Below are positions 46,819-57,003 of a DNA stretch of 64,000 nucleotides, in pieces (position 1 is the stretch's first letter; every line of letters starts with the position of its first letter). The notes under the pieces were generated by a model, which made no database searches, was not told the origin of the DNA, and saw nothing but the letters and a program-made list of their open reading frames with translations. This stretch comes from Setomelanomma holmii (lineage: Eukaryota > Ascomycota > Dothideomycetes > Pleosporales > Phaeosphaeriaceae), in contig ML978300.1 in the NCBI GenBank assembly GCA_010015745.1, positions 1 to 64,000 on the forward strand. The letters are read 5' to 3'. Position numbers and translations under genes: made by a program.

Positions 46819-48013
46819 TTACCTACCCACACGCAGGGACTCGAAAATTCTCCCCTCAAAGACGCGATTAGACACGTACAAGCGGCCGGTAACAGTCGAG
46901 GCCTGACTATTCAGCGAGTTTTGCATAAACTCATCGGCATCATCAGGGACTGGTAGCACAAATGCCTGGTGACCATCATGCTCGACCAGCCTGCAAACTG
47001 CTTCGTACTCGGATGCGGGACCACCTACCACCTGCTTCGCTACTACCCCATCATATCTCTGATATTCGACTCCGGGTATGGGCGGTAAAGGGTAAGGGTT
47101 GTGTAAACGACTTTCTGGTATTTGAAGTGTGCCGAGGATTGACCCAAGCCATGGCGCAAGTTGTCCCTCAATGCATTTATCATGGAGCAGCAACGTATCT
47201 TCACCGCGCGCAAAGTACTCGACGTACATGGCTTTGAGTGCCATGCGTTCTTGCATTCTTGCAGTTGACGAAGTCGTAGTTGACCTGGACGCTTCGGTGT
47301 GGATCAATTTCTGTGCATAATGTGAACTTCTTGAGCTCCCACACACTATGGTGCCATCGCGCGACGTTGTTGATGAGCGTCTTGAAGCTCGGGGCGGTAG
47401 CCAGGTACGTGCTCAGTCCATACTTCTCGAATAATGCGTTCATCGATGAGTCGTGCATTGCCTTCCAGAATTCCTCGAAGCTACACCGGTCGATGACGGT
47501 ACGGTATGCACCAGCGAGAGAGCTTGCATCCGCAGAGTCACGAGCGGTACAGAATCCAAGATATAGCCAGAGATCTTCTTCCACACCTGGCATGAAGCCG
47601 TTTAGAATATGGCCATAGAAGAGGAAAGCTTGTCTCGTTTCCAACGGTTCGAGCTCGTCAAATGGTAGCGTCTGATCCATTGGGCTCAGCTTGCCCCGGG
47701 CAGCCTCAACTAAAGCGCCGACAAAGTCTCCCGTGGCATTCGCCGCAAATCCTGTTTGCTGACTTAGCCACCGCAGATCGGCCTGCATACGAGAGTCTGG
47801 AAACTGCGACCCCCGGAAGAGTAAGAACTCCTTCAGCTTGTTAGAATGCCATGCCTCTCTTAGTTGCTCATCGTCCACGCCGATCTTTTGCACCATGGAA
47901 CAATAGATACCGAAAAGACGCTGACGATGTTGAGACGTATTGAAGTGTTCGAAACCGAAGGCAAGATTCACCTCATCATTCTGCGGATATTCATTGTCTT
48001 GACAAGCTCGCAC
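46819..48013 (-). pseudogene. conserved fungal protein of unknown function with one frameshift
   Basis: The frame from about 48040 to 47201 encodes a coherent protein: FGFEHFNTSQHRQRLFGIYC, LKEFLLFRGSQFPDSRM, LETRQAFLFYGHILNGFMPG, DRCSFEEFWKAMHDSSM, RWHHSVWELKKFTL. Near 47250 it changes frame by one base and continues MQERMALKAMYVEYFARGED and LLHDKCIEGQLAPWLGSILG to the stop at 46819. The flanking bases are continuous coding, so no intron fits. I recognise it only as a conserved-looking fungal family without a name. It overlaps the 3' end of the deaminase-like frame by 46 bp. The two could be one transcription unit. Confidence 0.5.
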
Positions 48014-48291
48014 TGGGTTCTCAGATGATCTACCGAATCAGTGAGCCCTCGGGCATGGTCTGACGTGACGACCAGTGAGATAGGTATAGTCCACTGTGCG
48101 TATATCTTACCATGATTTCCACGTGTAGTGAACGTTCCAAGATCTCGAAGTATGTGACCACATGAGAAGCAGGTCTTCTGGCTGATTCCCAGATGATAAG
48201 TCCGGCTGTGATGCTTAGAATGCCCAAGTAGAAACAATGCCATTCCTATCTCTGCGTGTACCCACTTTGGTTTCACTGACTCTCTCTGGAA

Positions 48292-48299
48292 GTTTTCTG
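48292..48299 (+). repeat. left target-site duplication of hAT element 2
   Basis: GTTTTCTG is identical to the right copy at 51397-51404. A perfect 8-bp duplication is the hAT hallmark. Confidence 0.9.
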
Positions 48300-51200
48300 C
48301 AGAGTTGCTAACAGTCAGTCTGATTTGATATATTTGACTGGCCTGACTGCCAAGCCGCAGTCAGGCCAATGTCAAAGCGAAGCTGCTCAGATCTCAGTCA
48401 GATCAAATCAGGAGCCCTAGCCTGATTGATTTAACTAAGACCAGATTAATATATTATTGTTTTGGTGGTTGTTTTAGTAATGCAGAAGTAAGATTAAAGT
48501 TAGTTTTGTGAGGTTGTTCTTAAGGCTCAAACAAGCAGTTAGCGCGTAGATCTTAGTTTCTCAGTCAACTAGCCACCTAATTGTCTGATCTTTCTGCCTG
48601 TTGTTGCTATCTATTATCGCGTCAGTATACAGCCAAAACGCGGCTTTCTAGTGTTCATATGCCTGCCCAGCCTCTCTCTCAACTCTACTGCCTTATTCAA
48701 CGCGACTGTTGCGACAATCCTCCGCCGAACGCGTCCCTTAGGTCAGCTGCCGGCAGCTCCCTTGACGACGACCCAGACAATCCTGAGGCTGTACAGACTG
48801 ACGAGGACGGAGATTTCGATGGTTTAGACTGGGCTCGCGTCCCACACCTGAAGCGGCGCGGTAAGGAGCACTTGAAGGGTTCTCTAAGTTGGATATACCG
48901 CTACGGTTTGCATGTCTATGACCGCTTCAAGCTGCATAACTACTGGCTTTGTCGCTATTGTCACGTTAGTAAGAAGCTTGGAGGAGAGTTCGACGCCAGA
49001 TCTACCTCATTTGCTGCCACCCACCTGGCCAGACACGTCAAAGGTCACGGCGTAGGACCAGAAAGTCCTGTTCAGTCACCTTTGACCCAAATCAAGGCAC
49101 CCTTGTCGCCCTCATGCGGCAGAACAACGTTGAGGTGTTGCAGAGCGTTGCTAATGAGATTTCAGCGTCGTTTAGCAAGCGCCGGTTTCAAGACGCGCTG
49201 ATAGATTGGGTGGCTAGCAACAACCAGAGCCTGCAAGTCATTGAAACACCGTCCTTTCGGCGTCTGATCTAAGCAGCAAACCCGCTAGCTGAAGCAGTAC
49301 TTTGGCGCAGCCACCGGTCCCTTTGACAACTGGACGTCGACTGGCGGCAAGCTTGGCCTTACTGGTATCTGCGTCCACATGATGGACGCGACAGGAACTG
49401 TAAAGGACTTTGTTCTAGGTCTGCTAGAGCTCCATGGGCAGCACAGTGGCACCAATATTGCGGGAGTTCTGGCAGCAACGCTGACAAACTTTGAGGTTGA
49501 CAAGGACTCTGTAGGGACTTTGTATTAGATAACGCGTACAACAACGATACTGCTGTTGCCAGCCTCGCTGATTAATACGGTTTCTCAGCACCAGACATCA
49601 ATGGGACCAGGAATGGAACATGTGTGAATCGTGTTGTATTGGTTCTATGGAAGGAGCGAGCTATGTACGAAGGCATGAGCAGGCACTAAGCCCAGAATGT
49701 GCTAGCGTGAGACAGAAGATGGTATGAGAACCTAGGACAGAACACCAGAGGGCCACGGTATATCACCGTGGCTGACACCAGAACGACGTCTGTGCTGCTG
49801 CTGCCACATCCTTAACCTTGGAGCTCAAGTCATCATATAGGGTAAAGACCGCAACGCTTATAAGAACAATAGCGGAAGCCTTAAAGATAAGGAGCAATTC
49901 ATGAAGGATTAGCGTCACTATAGGCCTATTAGGGTCTTGTTTGATATTATTGCGTCTATCTGCACACCCTAGACACGACAACTTTTGCAGGCTTTACAGC
50001 AAGTAGAAGCAGACGCGCTGCAGAACCCTGTCTAGCTTAAGGAGCTTGTCAAGCCAGTAAAGACTCGCTGGAATTCCTACTACGCTGCCTTTGCTCGAGC
50101 CGTTGAGCTTCAAGGTCCTCTTGATAGCTACGTGGAGCACAAGATTGATGAGAATCGCCACATTGAGACAGTTGCTCAACGCGCTCAGCGTCCTAGCGCT
50201 CGTGATCCAGTGCCACCTAGACTCTTTCTGCGCAAAGGTGGCCTTGATGCTAGTAACTAGGCCACAATCAACAAGTACATAAGGCTCCTTGCGCCTTTTG
50301 ACAAGGCGACAAAGTTGCTTGAAGGACGCAGCAAACACGGTTGCTACGGTGCAATCTAGGAGGTTCTTGTCACCTTTAAGTGGCTCCTTAACGAGCTCGA
50401 AGCGCTCAAAAATCGTCTTAAAGAGGTTGATTACAATAATCTAGCAGCGCTAGAGGATTATCTTATGCTTAATATTAACCTCGCTCACCAGAAACTTTCT
50501 CAGTACTATGCAAAGTTTGATGACGCGCCAGTCTATTATGCTGCTATCGTCCTCCATCCGCATTACAAACAATAGCTTGACGTGCTCTGGGCTGTCCCTG
50601 ACGATCATAACCCAACGCGCAATGGCGCTCACTACCGCAACGGCTGGCTCACCAACAACCACCGAGCTTTCTTAGTACCGTGGAAGGACTATAGAGAGTC
50701 AACAACAACAACAACAACAAAAACAGTAGTAGGGGGCATTGCAAGCGACGAGGAGCGCCGGCCGTTGAAGAAACAGCGCATAGCTAGGCCAACAGAGTCT
50801 CGATCAGCGTACTTGAAGTCACAACTTACTGCTGCAGTTAAGTAGGTAGATGACCATATGGGTGACGAGTATGAGCAGTGGAAGCGCCTGCCTGCAATTG
50901 CAGAGGACGACGCGCTAGCGTATAACCCACTGCAGTACTGGCAGCTGCAATCAGAACAATACCTAACGCTCTCAAAGTTTGCTGTCAACGTGCTAACAAT
51001 GCCAGCCTCAGCAGCTAATTGTGAGCGTACTTTTAGCGAGCTTAGAGACATGCTAGGCTCACAGCGATTGCGGATGAAACCTGAGTTGATCACAGCGCTG
51101 TAGTGCTTGAAAAGTTGGCGCCAGATTGGCTTGAAAACACCAAAAACTAGTCACACAACTGAGGAAATAGTCGCTGTACAAGCCTATCTAAGTAATCAAG

Positions 51201-51396
51201 AGAGCTTTTATGATATCAAATGTCAATCAGTCAATCAGTCTGACCCTAAAACCTCAGTCTTGGTAGTCAAATCAGATCTCAAATCACGGCTCTGCAACGC
51301 CTTGGCAGTCAATCAGGTCAGTCCAGGAGCTCCAGCCTGCCAAATTTGGGCTATGGACTGATTGAGATCGGACTGGCCTGATTGATAGCAAGTCTG
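48300..51396 (+). mobile_element. hAT-family DNA transposon 2 (3,097 bp)
   Basis: The left end reads CAGAGTTGCTAACAGTCAG. The reverse complement of the right end reads CAGACTTGCTATCAATCAG, 16 of 19 matches. It is flanked by a perfect 8-bp duplication. Subterminal repeats of the CAGTCAGTCTG/TCAATCAGTC type are dense at both ends. It encodes a BED-finger transposase on the plus strand, now full of TAG codons. It is inserted in a deaminase-like gene on the minus strand. It differs in terminus and length from hAT element 1 at 21.9 kb, so they are separate families and separate insertions. Confidence 0.92.
48659..51103 (+). pseudogene. BED-finger hAT transposase with multiple TAG stops
   Basis: ATG 48659. 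An acidic N-terminus leads to a BED-type finger around SWIYRYGL, WLCRYC and HLARHVKGH. The frame shifts near 49100 and continues DALIDWVASNNQSLQVIETP (hAT core). FVLDNAYNNDT holds the second catalytic Asp. The final third contains KTRWNSYYAAF, LHPHYK and the dimerisation block LTMPASAANCERTFSELRDM. In-frame TAG codons stand at 49970, 50033, 50258, 50357, 50573, 50843 and 51101, all in one otherwise open frame; the last may be the original terminator or another lesion. A (CAA)n run lies near 50700. The protein is dead. Confidence 0.85.
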
Positions 51397-51404
51397 GTTT
51401 TCTG
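51397..51404 (+). repeat. right target-site duplication of hAT element 2
   Basis: GTTTTCTG, identical to 48292-48299, directly after the right terminus. Confidence 0.9.
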
Positions 51405-51803
51405 CCAGTCTGGCCTTCTTTGTTGGTGATAAGGGAACTTCAACGGTCAATGCCGGGGCCACTATCTGTGATGCGAACCCCGGCAGTAGAATGATTCGAA
51501 CAGTCTGAAATCTTGAAAGGCGGTTAGCGGTATCGCCGAATATGGCGCACGCGACTGAGGGACGCTGGAGCATTTTCATCTCACGAATGAGACGGGCCGT
51601 TCGTTTTGGCTCGCATACAAATTCCATAAAAGCCTCAAGATGCGGACTTGTCAGGATATCATTAACGCTTTGGTATTTGGCTGGCCGTCCCCGAAGCTAA
51701 TACTTAACTCTGAATCACTTTCCAGGCTCATCTTGCGGAACACCACAGCGTTTCCAGCTACTCACGAGAAGATCTGAGTTGCATTCCAAGGCTTCAACAT
51801 CTT

Positions 51804-52585
51804 ATGTACGATCATCGCTCTGTCGTCCGGGCTGGTGCGCTACACTGGGAATGTTACCTAGGGGATATGGAGGATGATACTGCCAGGACAAGAGTTCTCA
51901 TCCATGGGACGCAACGGACTCAAGCTTTGGCGCACGCCAAATCCACGTTAGAATCCCTCGAGATCAAGGTTAGAGCTGTGGGCGATGCATGGACTGACGT
52001 CCCTGAGATCTGTGACCATCGATATCTATGCTGCCTCGTCGGTCACATCAGAGGTCTCGATGAAATATCCCGGTTGAAGAGTTTGGAATGGAAATTCCAT
52101 AGATCCTTTTGCTTGGATGACGATCCTATGATCACATTGTCGAAAACCCTGACGCCGATAGCTTTTCACTTTCGCCCTGTGGCAAGAGCCAATTTGATGT
52201 TGAGACCAACGCTAGTCTCTTTCCTTGGCTATCCATCTTACCTGCCAACCTCGAGCGTCTTCGGATCAGAGATGACTTGTCCAACATGTGGTCGTGGGCG
52301 TGCGTCTGAAGAAAGTTTCATCCTATGCAGCACTTAGAACAGCTGCTTTCTGTTCGGAGTTTGATATCTTCCAACCTGCGGCATATGGACTTTGTTTTCA
52401 TGTACGAGTGGCACGCTGACGAGCAGGGCTGGCCAATCGCGGACATGGAGAAATTGCTGTGGTTGTGTAGTAACAACGGCATTGTCTGTAATCTCCTTTG
52501 GCAAGACCAAAAGGGGCAAGTTTATAATGCTGTTGTCAATCATACAACAGCAGGGACATGTATTCGTCCAATAACACCCTCTTGA
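51804..52585 (+). pseudogene. F-box/LRR-type remnant
   Basis: Three frames carry successive pieces of one leucine-rich protein: AKSTLESLEIKVRAVGDAW and LVGHIRGLDEISRLKSLEW, then PWLSILPANLERLRIRDDLSNMW in another frame (stop near 52306), then MQHLEQLLSVRSLISSNLRH and WPIADMEKLLWLC. The order and leucine spacing fit the C-terminal half of fungal F-box proteins. The F-box itself is not seen. The frame changes make it a probable pseudogene, although an intron near 52300 cannot be excluded. Confidence 0.4.
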
Positions 52586-53090
52586 AGCAAACATCTACCA
52601 TGGTACCGTTTGCGGAATTGAGACGTGTAAGAGGCCATTCAATCTGGAGCAAGGGTTGCTGGCATAAGGGCCGTGGACACAGTGAGATGGTGTTTCTGGC
52701 ATAAGCATTAATACCACATAGTCCTCCTGGAACGAAATCTCGTAAGACCGTAGACCAGGCAGCTGCTGTGTAGTTGGAAAAGGTTACAAGTCTGTCGTCG
52801 AAATTTCCGCGTCGCTTCTCAATCTGGTCGTAAGAGGTCAACAGGGCGTCTTCGCAAGTTATCGGGCGTCCAAGACCTCCGAATGTATCTGAGAAGGACG
52901 AATATGACAGAGGAAGGGTTCGCGCTAGTGCTCGTGGTGTAGGGATAAAGCGGGGCACCAACCCAGCCGCGGGACCGAGGCATTCATGACGCTCGAACGT
53001 GAAGCAACTGCACGCTCGTGTCAGACCCATATCTAAGGAGAGGTCTAACCCGATATCAGCCTCAATGACATTGATCCCTAACTCTGGCAC
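52536..53090 (-). CDS. hypothetical protein (frame open about 185 codons)
   Basis: Open minus-strand frame without a good ATG near its start (first codon GTG). Composition looks protein-like (SYDQIEKRRGNFDDRLVTF, FVPGGLCGINAYARNTISLC), but I recognise no family. It may be an internal or terminal exon, or chance. It overlaps the F-box remnant by 50 bp on the opposite strand and ends 84 bp before the aldehyde dehydrogenase start. Confidence 0.3.
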   Translation of the reverse strand: MPELGINVIEADIGLDLSLDMGLTRACSCFTFERHECLGPAAGLVPRFIPTPRALARTLPLSYSSFSDTFGGLGRPITCEDALLTSYDQIEKRRGNFDDRLVTFSNYTAAAWSTVLRDFVPGGLCGINAYARNTISLCPRPLCQQPLLQIEWPLTRLNSANGTMVDVCFKRVLLDEYMSLLLYD

Positions 53091-53174
53091 TTATCTCCTC
53101 GACGCAGGTACTGTATAGTCGATACCGTCTTTCGGCCCAGGCACAATTGACAGGCACAGCACAACACCGTCACC

Positions 53175-54793
53175 ATGCCGGACCTTCCGCCCTTCGAGCA
53201 CACGCCCATCGACGATATCGCGGCCACGTGCGCACGCGTGCGCGCCACGTTCCTCTCGCACAAGACGCGCCCGATCGAGTTCCGCCAACAGCAGTTGCGC
53301 AAGCTGTACTGGGCATTCAAGGACAATGAGGAGCTCATCACCGAGGCGTGTAAGCGCGATCTCGGCAAGTCGACCTTTGAGACGTACTTGGTGGAGATTT
53401 CATGGTGCATGAACGACTGCGTGTGGATGGCCAACAACCTGCCGCGCTTCGCAAAGGACGAGAAGCCAACGGACATTCCTTTCACGAACAAGTTTGTGGG
53501 ACCGCGCATCAGGAAGGATCCTCTGGGCACTGCGCTCATTATTGGAGCTTACAACTTTCCCATCCAGCTCACCGTGGGCCCACTCATTGGTGCCATTGCA
53601 GCCGGTTGCACGGCCATTGTGAAGCCGTCTGAGTCTGCTCCAAATGCTGCTGCCATTTTGCAGAAGATTCTCGCCGAAGCACTCGACCCGTCGTGCTACA
53701 CCGTCATTCAAGGCGCGATCCCTGAAACAACAGCTTTGCTGGATCAGAAGTGGGACACCATCTTCTACACGGGCTCTGAGAATGTAGCGCGCATCATCGC
53801 GAAGAAGGCGGCCGAGACGCTCACTCCCTTGACACTTGAACTGGGCGGCAGGAACCCAGCCATCATCACAAAGCATGCCGACCCCAAGCTAGCAGCGAAG
53901 CGACTCTTGTGGGCAAAGACACTCAATGCAGGCCAGGTCTGCGTCAGCCAAAACTGCACCTTCATCGACCGTGAAATCGTCCCAGCTTTCATCCAAGAAA
54001 TGAAGAATGCCCTCCGCGAATTCTACCCCAACGGCGCCCGCAACTCGCCCGACTACGGCCGCATCGTCAACGCAAAGCAATTCCAGCGCCTCAAGAAAAT
54101 GCTCGACTTCAGCAGCGGCAAGATCGTCGTCGGCGGCACCATGGACGAAGCTGATCTCTTCATCGAGCCTACTGTCGTGCAAATCAACGACATCAACGAC
54201 AGCCTCGCCAGCGATGAGTCGTTCGGCCCCTTACTACCTATCCTCGCCGTCAAAGATCTCGACGAAGCGATCAAAATGGCAAATGAGATCCACGATACTC
54301 CACTCGGCACATATGCATTCGGCAACAAGAAGGAAATGGAACAAGTCCTCAACCAAACACGCTCAGGCGGCGCCTCGCTCAACGACGGCTTCTTCCACGC
54401 CTCGATCCCGACCTTGCCATTCGGCGGCGTCGGCACATCAGGTCAAGGCGCATATCGCGGCAAAGCTTCGTTTGACGTGTTCACGCACCGGCGCTCGGTG
54501 ACTACGACGCCAGCGTGGCTTGAGGGCCTGATGGACGTGCGGTATCCGCCGTATTCGCTCAAGAAGCAGAAGAAGTTTGCGGGTATGAATGAGATCAAGC
54601 CCAATTTCGATCGTCAAGGACGGCCGGTTGGCTGGGGGAGTTGGCTGCTAGGATTGCTGGGCTTGAAGAGTCTGGCTGTGCTTATAGGTCAGTGACCTCC
54701 TGTCCTTGTGTGTTGTGATGCGGATCAAAGTTTTAATATGATATAGCGGCGATTGGGATCAGGCAGTATTTGCAGCGGAGGGCGAAGTTGTGA
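53175..54793 (+). CDS. fatty aldehyde dehydrogenase, ALDH3 class, tail-anchored (two exons, 519 aa)
   Basis: Exon 1 is 53175-54687 and exon 2 is 54747-54793. The 59-bp intron has GTCAGT and GATATAG. Landmarks in order: KDPLGTALIIGAYNFPIQL (Rossmann fold entry), KPSE, FYTGS, LELGGRNP with the general-base Glu, NAGQVCVSQNC with the catalytic Cys, SDESFGPLLP-type motif (here ASDESFGPLLPI), and LPFGGVGTSGQG. After the catalytic domain, a hydrophobic segment WLLGLLGLKSLAVLI runs across the splice into AAIGIRQYL and a basic end, a tail anchor for ER, peroxisome or mitochondrial membrane. Family members such as yeast Hfd1 oxidise long-chain aldehydes with NAD(P)+. All catalytic residues are present. 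Confidence 0.92.
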
Positions 54794-55946
54794 GGTTTGA
54801 GAGAGGTTTGAAGTTGAGGTGTGTGTGTGTGCTATTCGATACCTGGAACGAAGAAGACTTTTTCTTGCCTTTGCGTTTTTCGTCTTCCTCCACTGCAATA
54901 TGCCACGTTAAAATTTCTCAACAGCCTCATGCAGCATGCCATGCAGTTCGAGCCCCGGTTCCAAAGATCCCATGCATCTGTTCGACTACTTTGCTGGACC
55001 CACAGCCCGATTATTCCCCAATCCACCCCATCGACATCAAAGCCCACTCATGTTCCTCTGCGTCTCACAACACACAAGCCTCCACCCCTCCTCCTTACCT
55101 CGACCCCGTTTCTATCCCTCCGTCTGCCTTCTACCTCCCGCAAGTTCCCGTACCTTCTTATACCGAGCAGGCCCTCACCATCCTCCCACCACATTTCACG
55201 CGCGTATCCGCCTTCTCTTACTGTCCTTGCCCCATTCCTGTGCAGATTGTGCAGCATACTCATGTGCGCTGCATGCGCGGAATACGACGTCGGTTGCGCG
55301 TGTGTACGGAACCAACTAGGCATACGAGTGCGGCTCTCCATCGGAGTTGACGGGTAGAAAGTGCGTGTTCGGTACTCTGTTGGTGTGAATGTGCAGTCGT
55401 ATTCTTCGCCTCTGGGATAGCGTTGGAAGAGCATTTCAGGTCGTACTAATGCGTTAGTGCAGTGGGGTTCGGGATACGGTTGGATATAAGGACTAAGTAA
55501 TGTAGCATGTTTGTTGAGGTGTGAGACTTTGAGTTTGTTTGTGTGTTGGCATGGTTGGCGCGTGTTCCGTTGTGGTGTGGTGTGGTGTAGAATGTCTTGG
55601 ATGAAGGCTTTGTTGTCGTGATGATTTCAGGGGGATAGAAGGAGAATACACGTTGTTTATATGGTGTAATTTGTGTTATCGAGGGTGTCGATTGAATGCT
55701 GGCTGTGACTAGACTGAAGACTGGATTGTTGTACGTGTAGCTACTTTCATGGACTCATCGTGTCAAACCCCAGCTCCATGAGGACCAGAACGTTTTCGTC
55801 CCAGATGTTCCAAAGTTGCGACGTCTTGAACACAGTCTTTTTTGTTCGCCGCAGACTCGAAAGACGAAAACACTACACACTGCGAGCCATTAATAGCATT
55901 ACTAGTCATGCATGGGAAACAGCGCTTGCACCATAGTAACATTACC
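54794..55946. other. intergenic, pyrimidine-rich in part
   Basis: It holds the 3' region of the ALDH gene and a C/T-rich tract at 55010-55200. Long plus-strand frames here (54790-55350) reflect that composition and show no motif. From 55440 on, GT-rich sequence is seen. One minus-strand frame is listed separately. Confidence 0.4.
55048..55434 (-). CDS. small basic hypothetical protein (128 aa)
   Basis: ATG at 55434 (MLFQRYPRGEEYDCTF) opens a 128-codon frame. The first 60 residues are Tyr/Thr/Arg-rich and the end is strongly basic (EVEGRRRDRN, EVRRRGGG). No domain is recognised. It is antisense to a C/T-rich tract, so the basic end may be a composition artefact. Confidence 0.3.
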   Translation of the reverse strand: MLFQRYPRGEEYDCTFTPTEYRTRTFYPSTPMESRTRMPSWFRTHAQPTSYSAHAAHMSMLHNLHRNGARTVREGGYAREMWWEDGEGLLGIRRYGNLREVEGRRRDRNGVEVRRRGGGLCVVRRRGT

Positions 55947-56008
55947 CAGCTCCACACAATAATCGCTCAGCTCCACACAATAATCGCTCAGCTCCACGCA
56001 ATACCGCT
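55947..56008 (+). repeat. 21-bp tandem repeat, about three copies
   Basis: CAGCTCCACACAATAATCGCT occurs at 55947 and 55968, then a variant CAGCTCCACGCAATACCGCT at 55989. A decayed fourth start (CAGCCTCACACAGC) follows. No gene overlaps it convincingly. Confidence 0.8.
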
Positions 56009-56254
56009 CAGCCTCACACAGCGAGTACCTGCTTTTCTGAGCAGAGCTAATGCGAGTGTAATCGGCCCTTTCCACCAATGGCGCGTTGGTTGGTATACAC
56101 CTGCTAGTGGCTTGGTCTAGACTATACCAAACCAACCTTGCAATGAGACCGAGTACAACAGTGTAAACGCCATAGACTAGGAGGAGCTGAAGATATCGGC
56201 CACGCTCAAGATGGACGTGTCTGCGATGGAGAATTAGACTTTGGAAAGTGTAGT

Positions 56255-56262
56255 ATATAAGT
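56255..56262 (+). promoter_or_regulatory. TATA box of the small secreted protein gene
   Basis: TATATAAG lies 128 bp before the ATG at 56390. Confidence 0.5.
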
Positions 56263-56389
56263 CCCCTTTGAGAACGTGTTTACTATGCATCAATACAGAC
56301 AGCCGCTCCATCATTTCCTCTTAGTACCCCAACGACTACACCTTCAACCCCTTCTACAAGTCGAAACCACCCCCCTCCAATCCTCCAAA

Positions 56390-56700
56390 ATGCTCTTCAC
56401 CAAGACCATCGTTATCCAAGTCCTTCTCGCCTTCGTCTCACTCACATTCGCCCTCCCATTGGATGCAAATCTCGTCCCGTCACCTACAAAGGACCTAGAG
56501 GTACGTGGCTCTCCGTCCCATAAGCTATCCGTGAATCAAGTCTCCACTTCATCCCTGTCTAGATACGTAGCACGTTGCAATCCAAACGCTAACTCGGATC
56601 CACTTCGTAGGCGCGTGCAAATGGTTACTGCACCGGCCAATATGCGTCCACTAGTGGTGCGAATTGCCCGCGACCTCCGAAGGGTTCGCCCGTCATGTAG
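56390..56700 (+). CDS. small secreted protein, two exons, 66 aa
   Basis: Exon 1 is 56390-56500 (37 codons) and exon 2 is 56611-56700. The intron of 110 bp has GTACGT, GCTAAC 17-23 bases before the end, and TCGTAG. The first 20 residues (MLFTKTIVIQVLLAFVSLTF) are a signal peptide ending at ALP. The mature chain is about 45 residues, with two cysteines (GYCTGQY and GANCPRPP) that could form one disulfide. It matches no family I know. Size, secretion and low cysteine number put it among small secreted proteins; an effector role is only a guess. A shorter alternative acceptor at TCTAG (56562) would give a different C-terminus. Confidence 0.6.
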
Positions 56701-57003
56701 ATACACCTGAAGTGTAGACAGTGGAGGAATGTCGGGGGGGTGGTTTGGGAATATATACGACGGCGAGGGTGCTTTGGTTTAGTGACTTTATGAGTTTCTC
56801 GATGGATTGCAGGATTTGAATCTGTGAAAGCACATACGACTATAGGACGGTGAAAACAAGGCTGAGCGAATAGGAGGCCTTAAGCAGCGTACCGGCGGAC
56901 TAGTAGTCACTCCTACCGAATGCTTGCTGTTGCGTGCTTTTGCCTCTCCTCTTGCCTTCCACTATATGCTCTGACTCCTAGAAACCGTTTTTTCGCACTC
57001 CTT
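56701..57003. other. intergenic
   Basis: 303 bp after the small secreted protein gene. It contains the 3' UTR. No feature is seen. Confidence 0.4.

Larger units (their letters stand above)
47968..51627 (-). pseudogene. OTT_1508-like deaminase gene split by a hAT transposon
   Basis: The 5' part runs 51627-51397 (ATG 51627, MEFVCEPKRTARL; the frame is open about 70 bp further up). The 3' part runs 48299-47968. With the transposon and one 8-bp duplication removed, the reading frame continues without change. The 3' part holds the zinc-dependent deaminase signature: VHAEIG (HAE, zinc His and catalytic Glu), then KTCFSCG (CxxC zinc ligands), then TRGNHGKIYAQWTIP, the usual block of fungal OTT_1508-like deaminases. 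The substrate of these fungal proteins is not established. Insertion occurred about a dozen codons before HAE, so no intact product is expected. No stop or frameshift is seen in the flanking halves. Confidence 0.7.

Noticed and set aside
21948..51396. The two hAT elements as copies of one family
   Set aside because: Different terminal repeats, different length and clearly different transposase sequences.
51481..51535. Possible intron in the 5' half of the deaminase gene (branch CGCTAAC, acceptor TTTCAG)
   Set aside because: Splicing it shifts out of the frame that reaches the HAE motif; without splicing the frame is continuous.
51313..51627. Minus-strand frame that reads from the deaminase gene into the transposon
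   Set aside because: The last 28 codons are transposon sequence; only the part above 51397 belongs to the host gene.
54790..55357. Two overlapping plus-strand frames of about 180 codons behind the ALDH gene
   Set aside because: They coincide with a C/T-rich tract open in several frames at once and begin inside the ALDH stop region; no motif.
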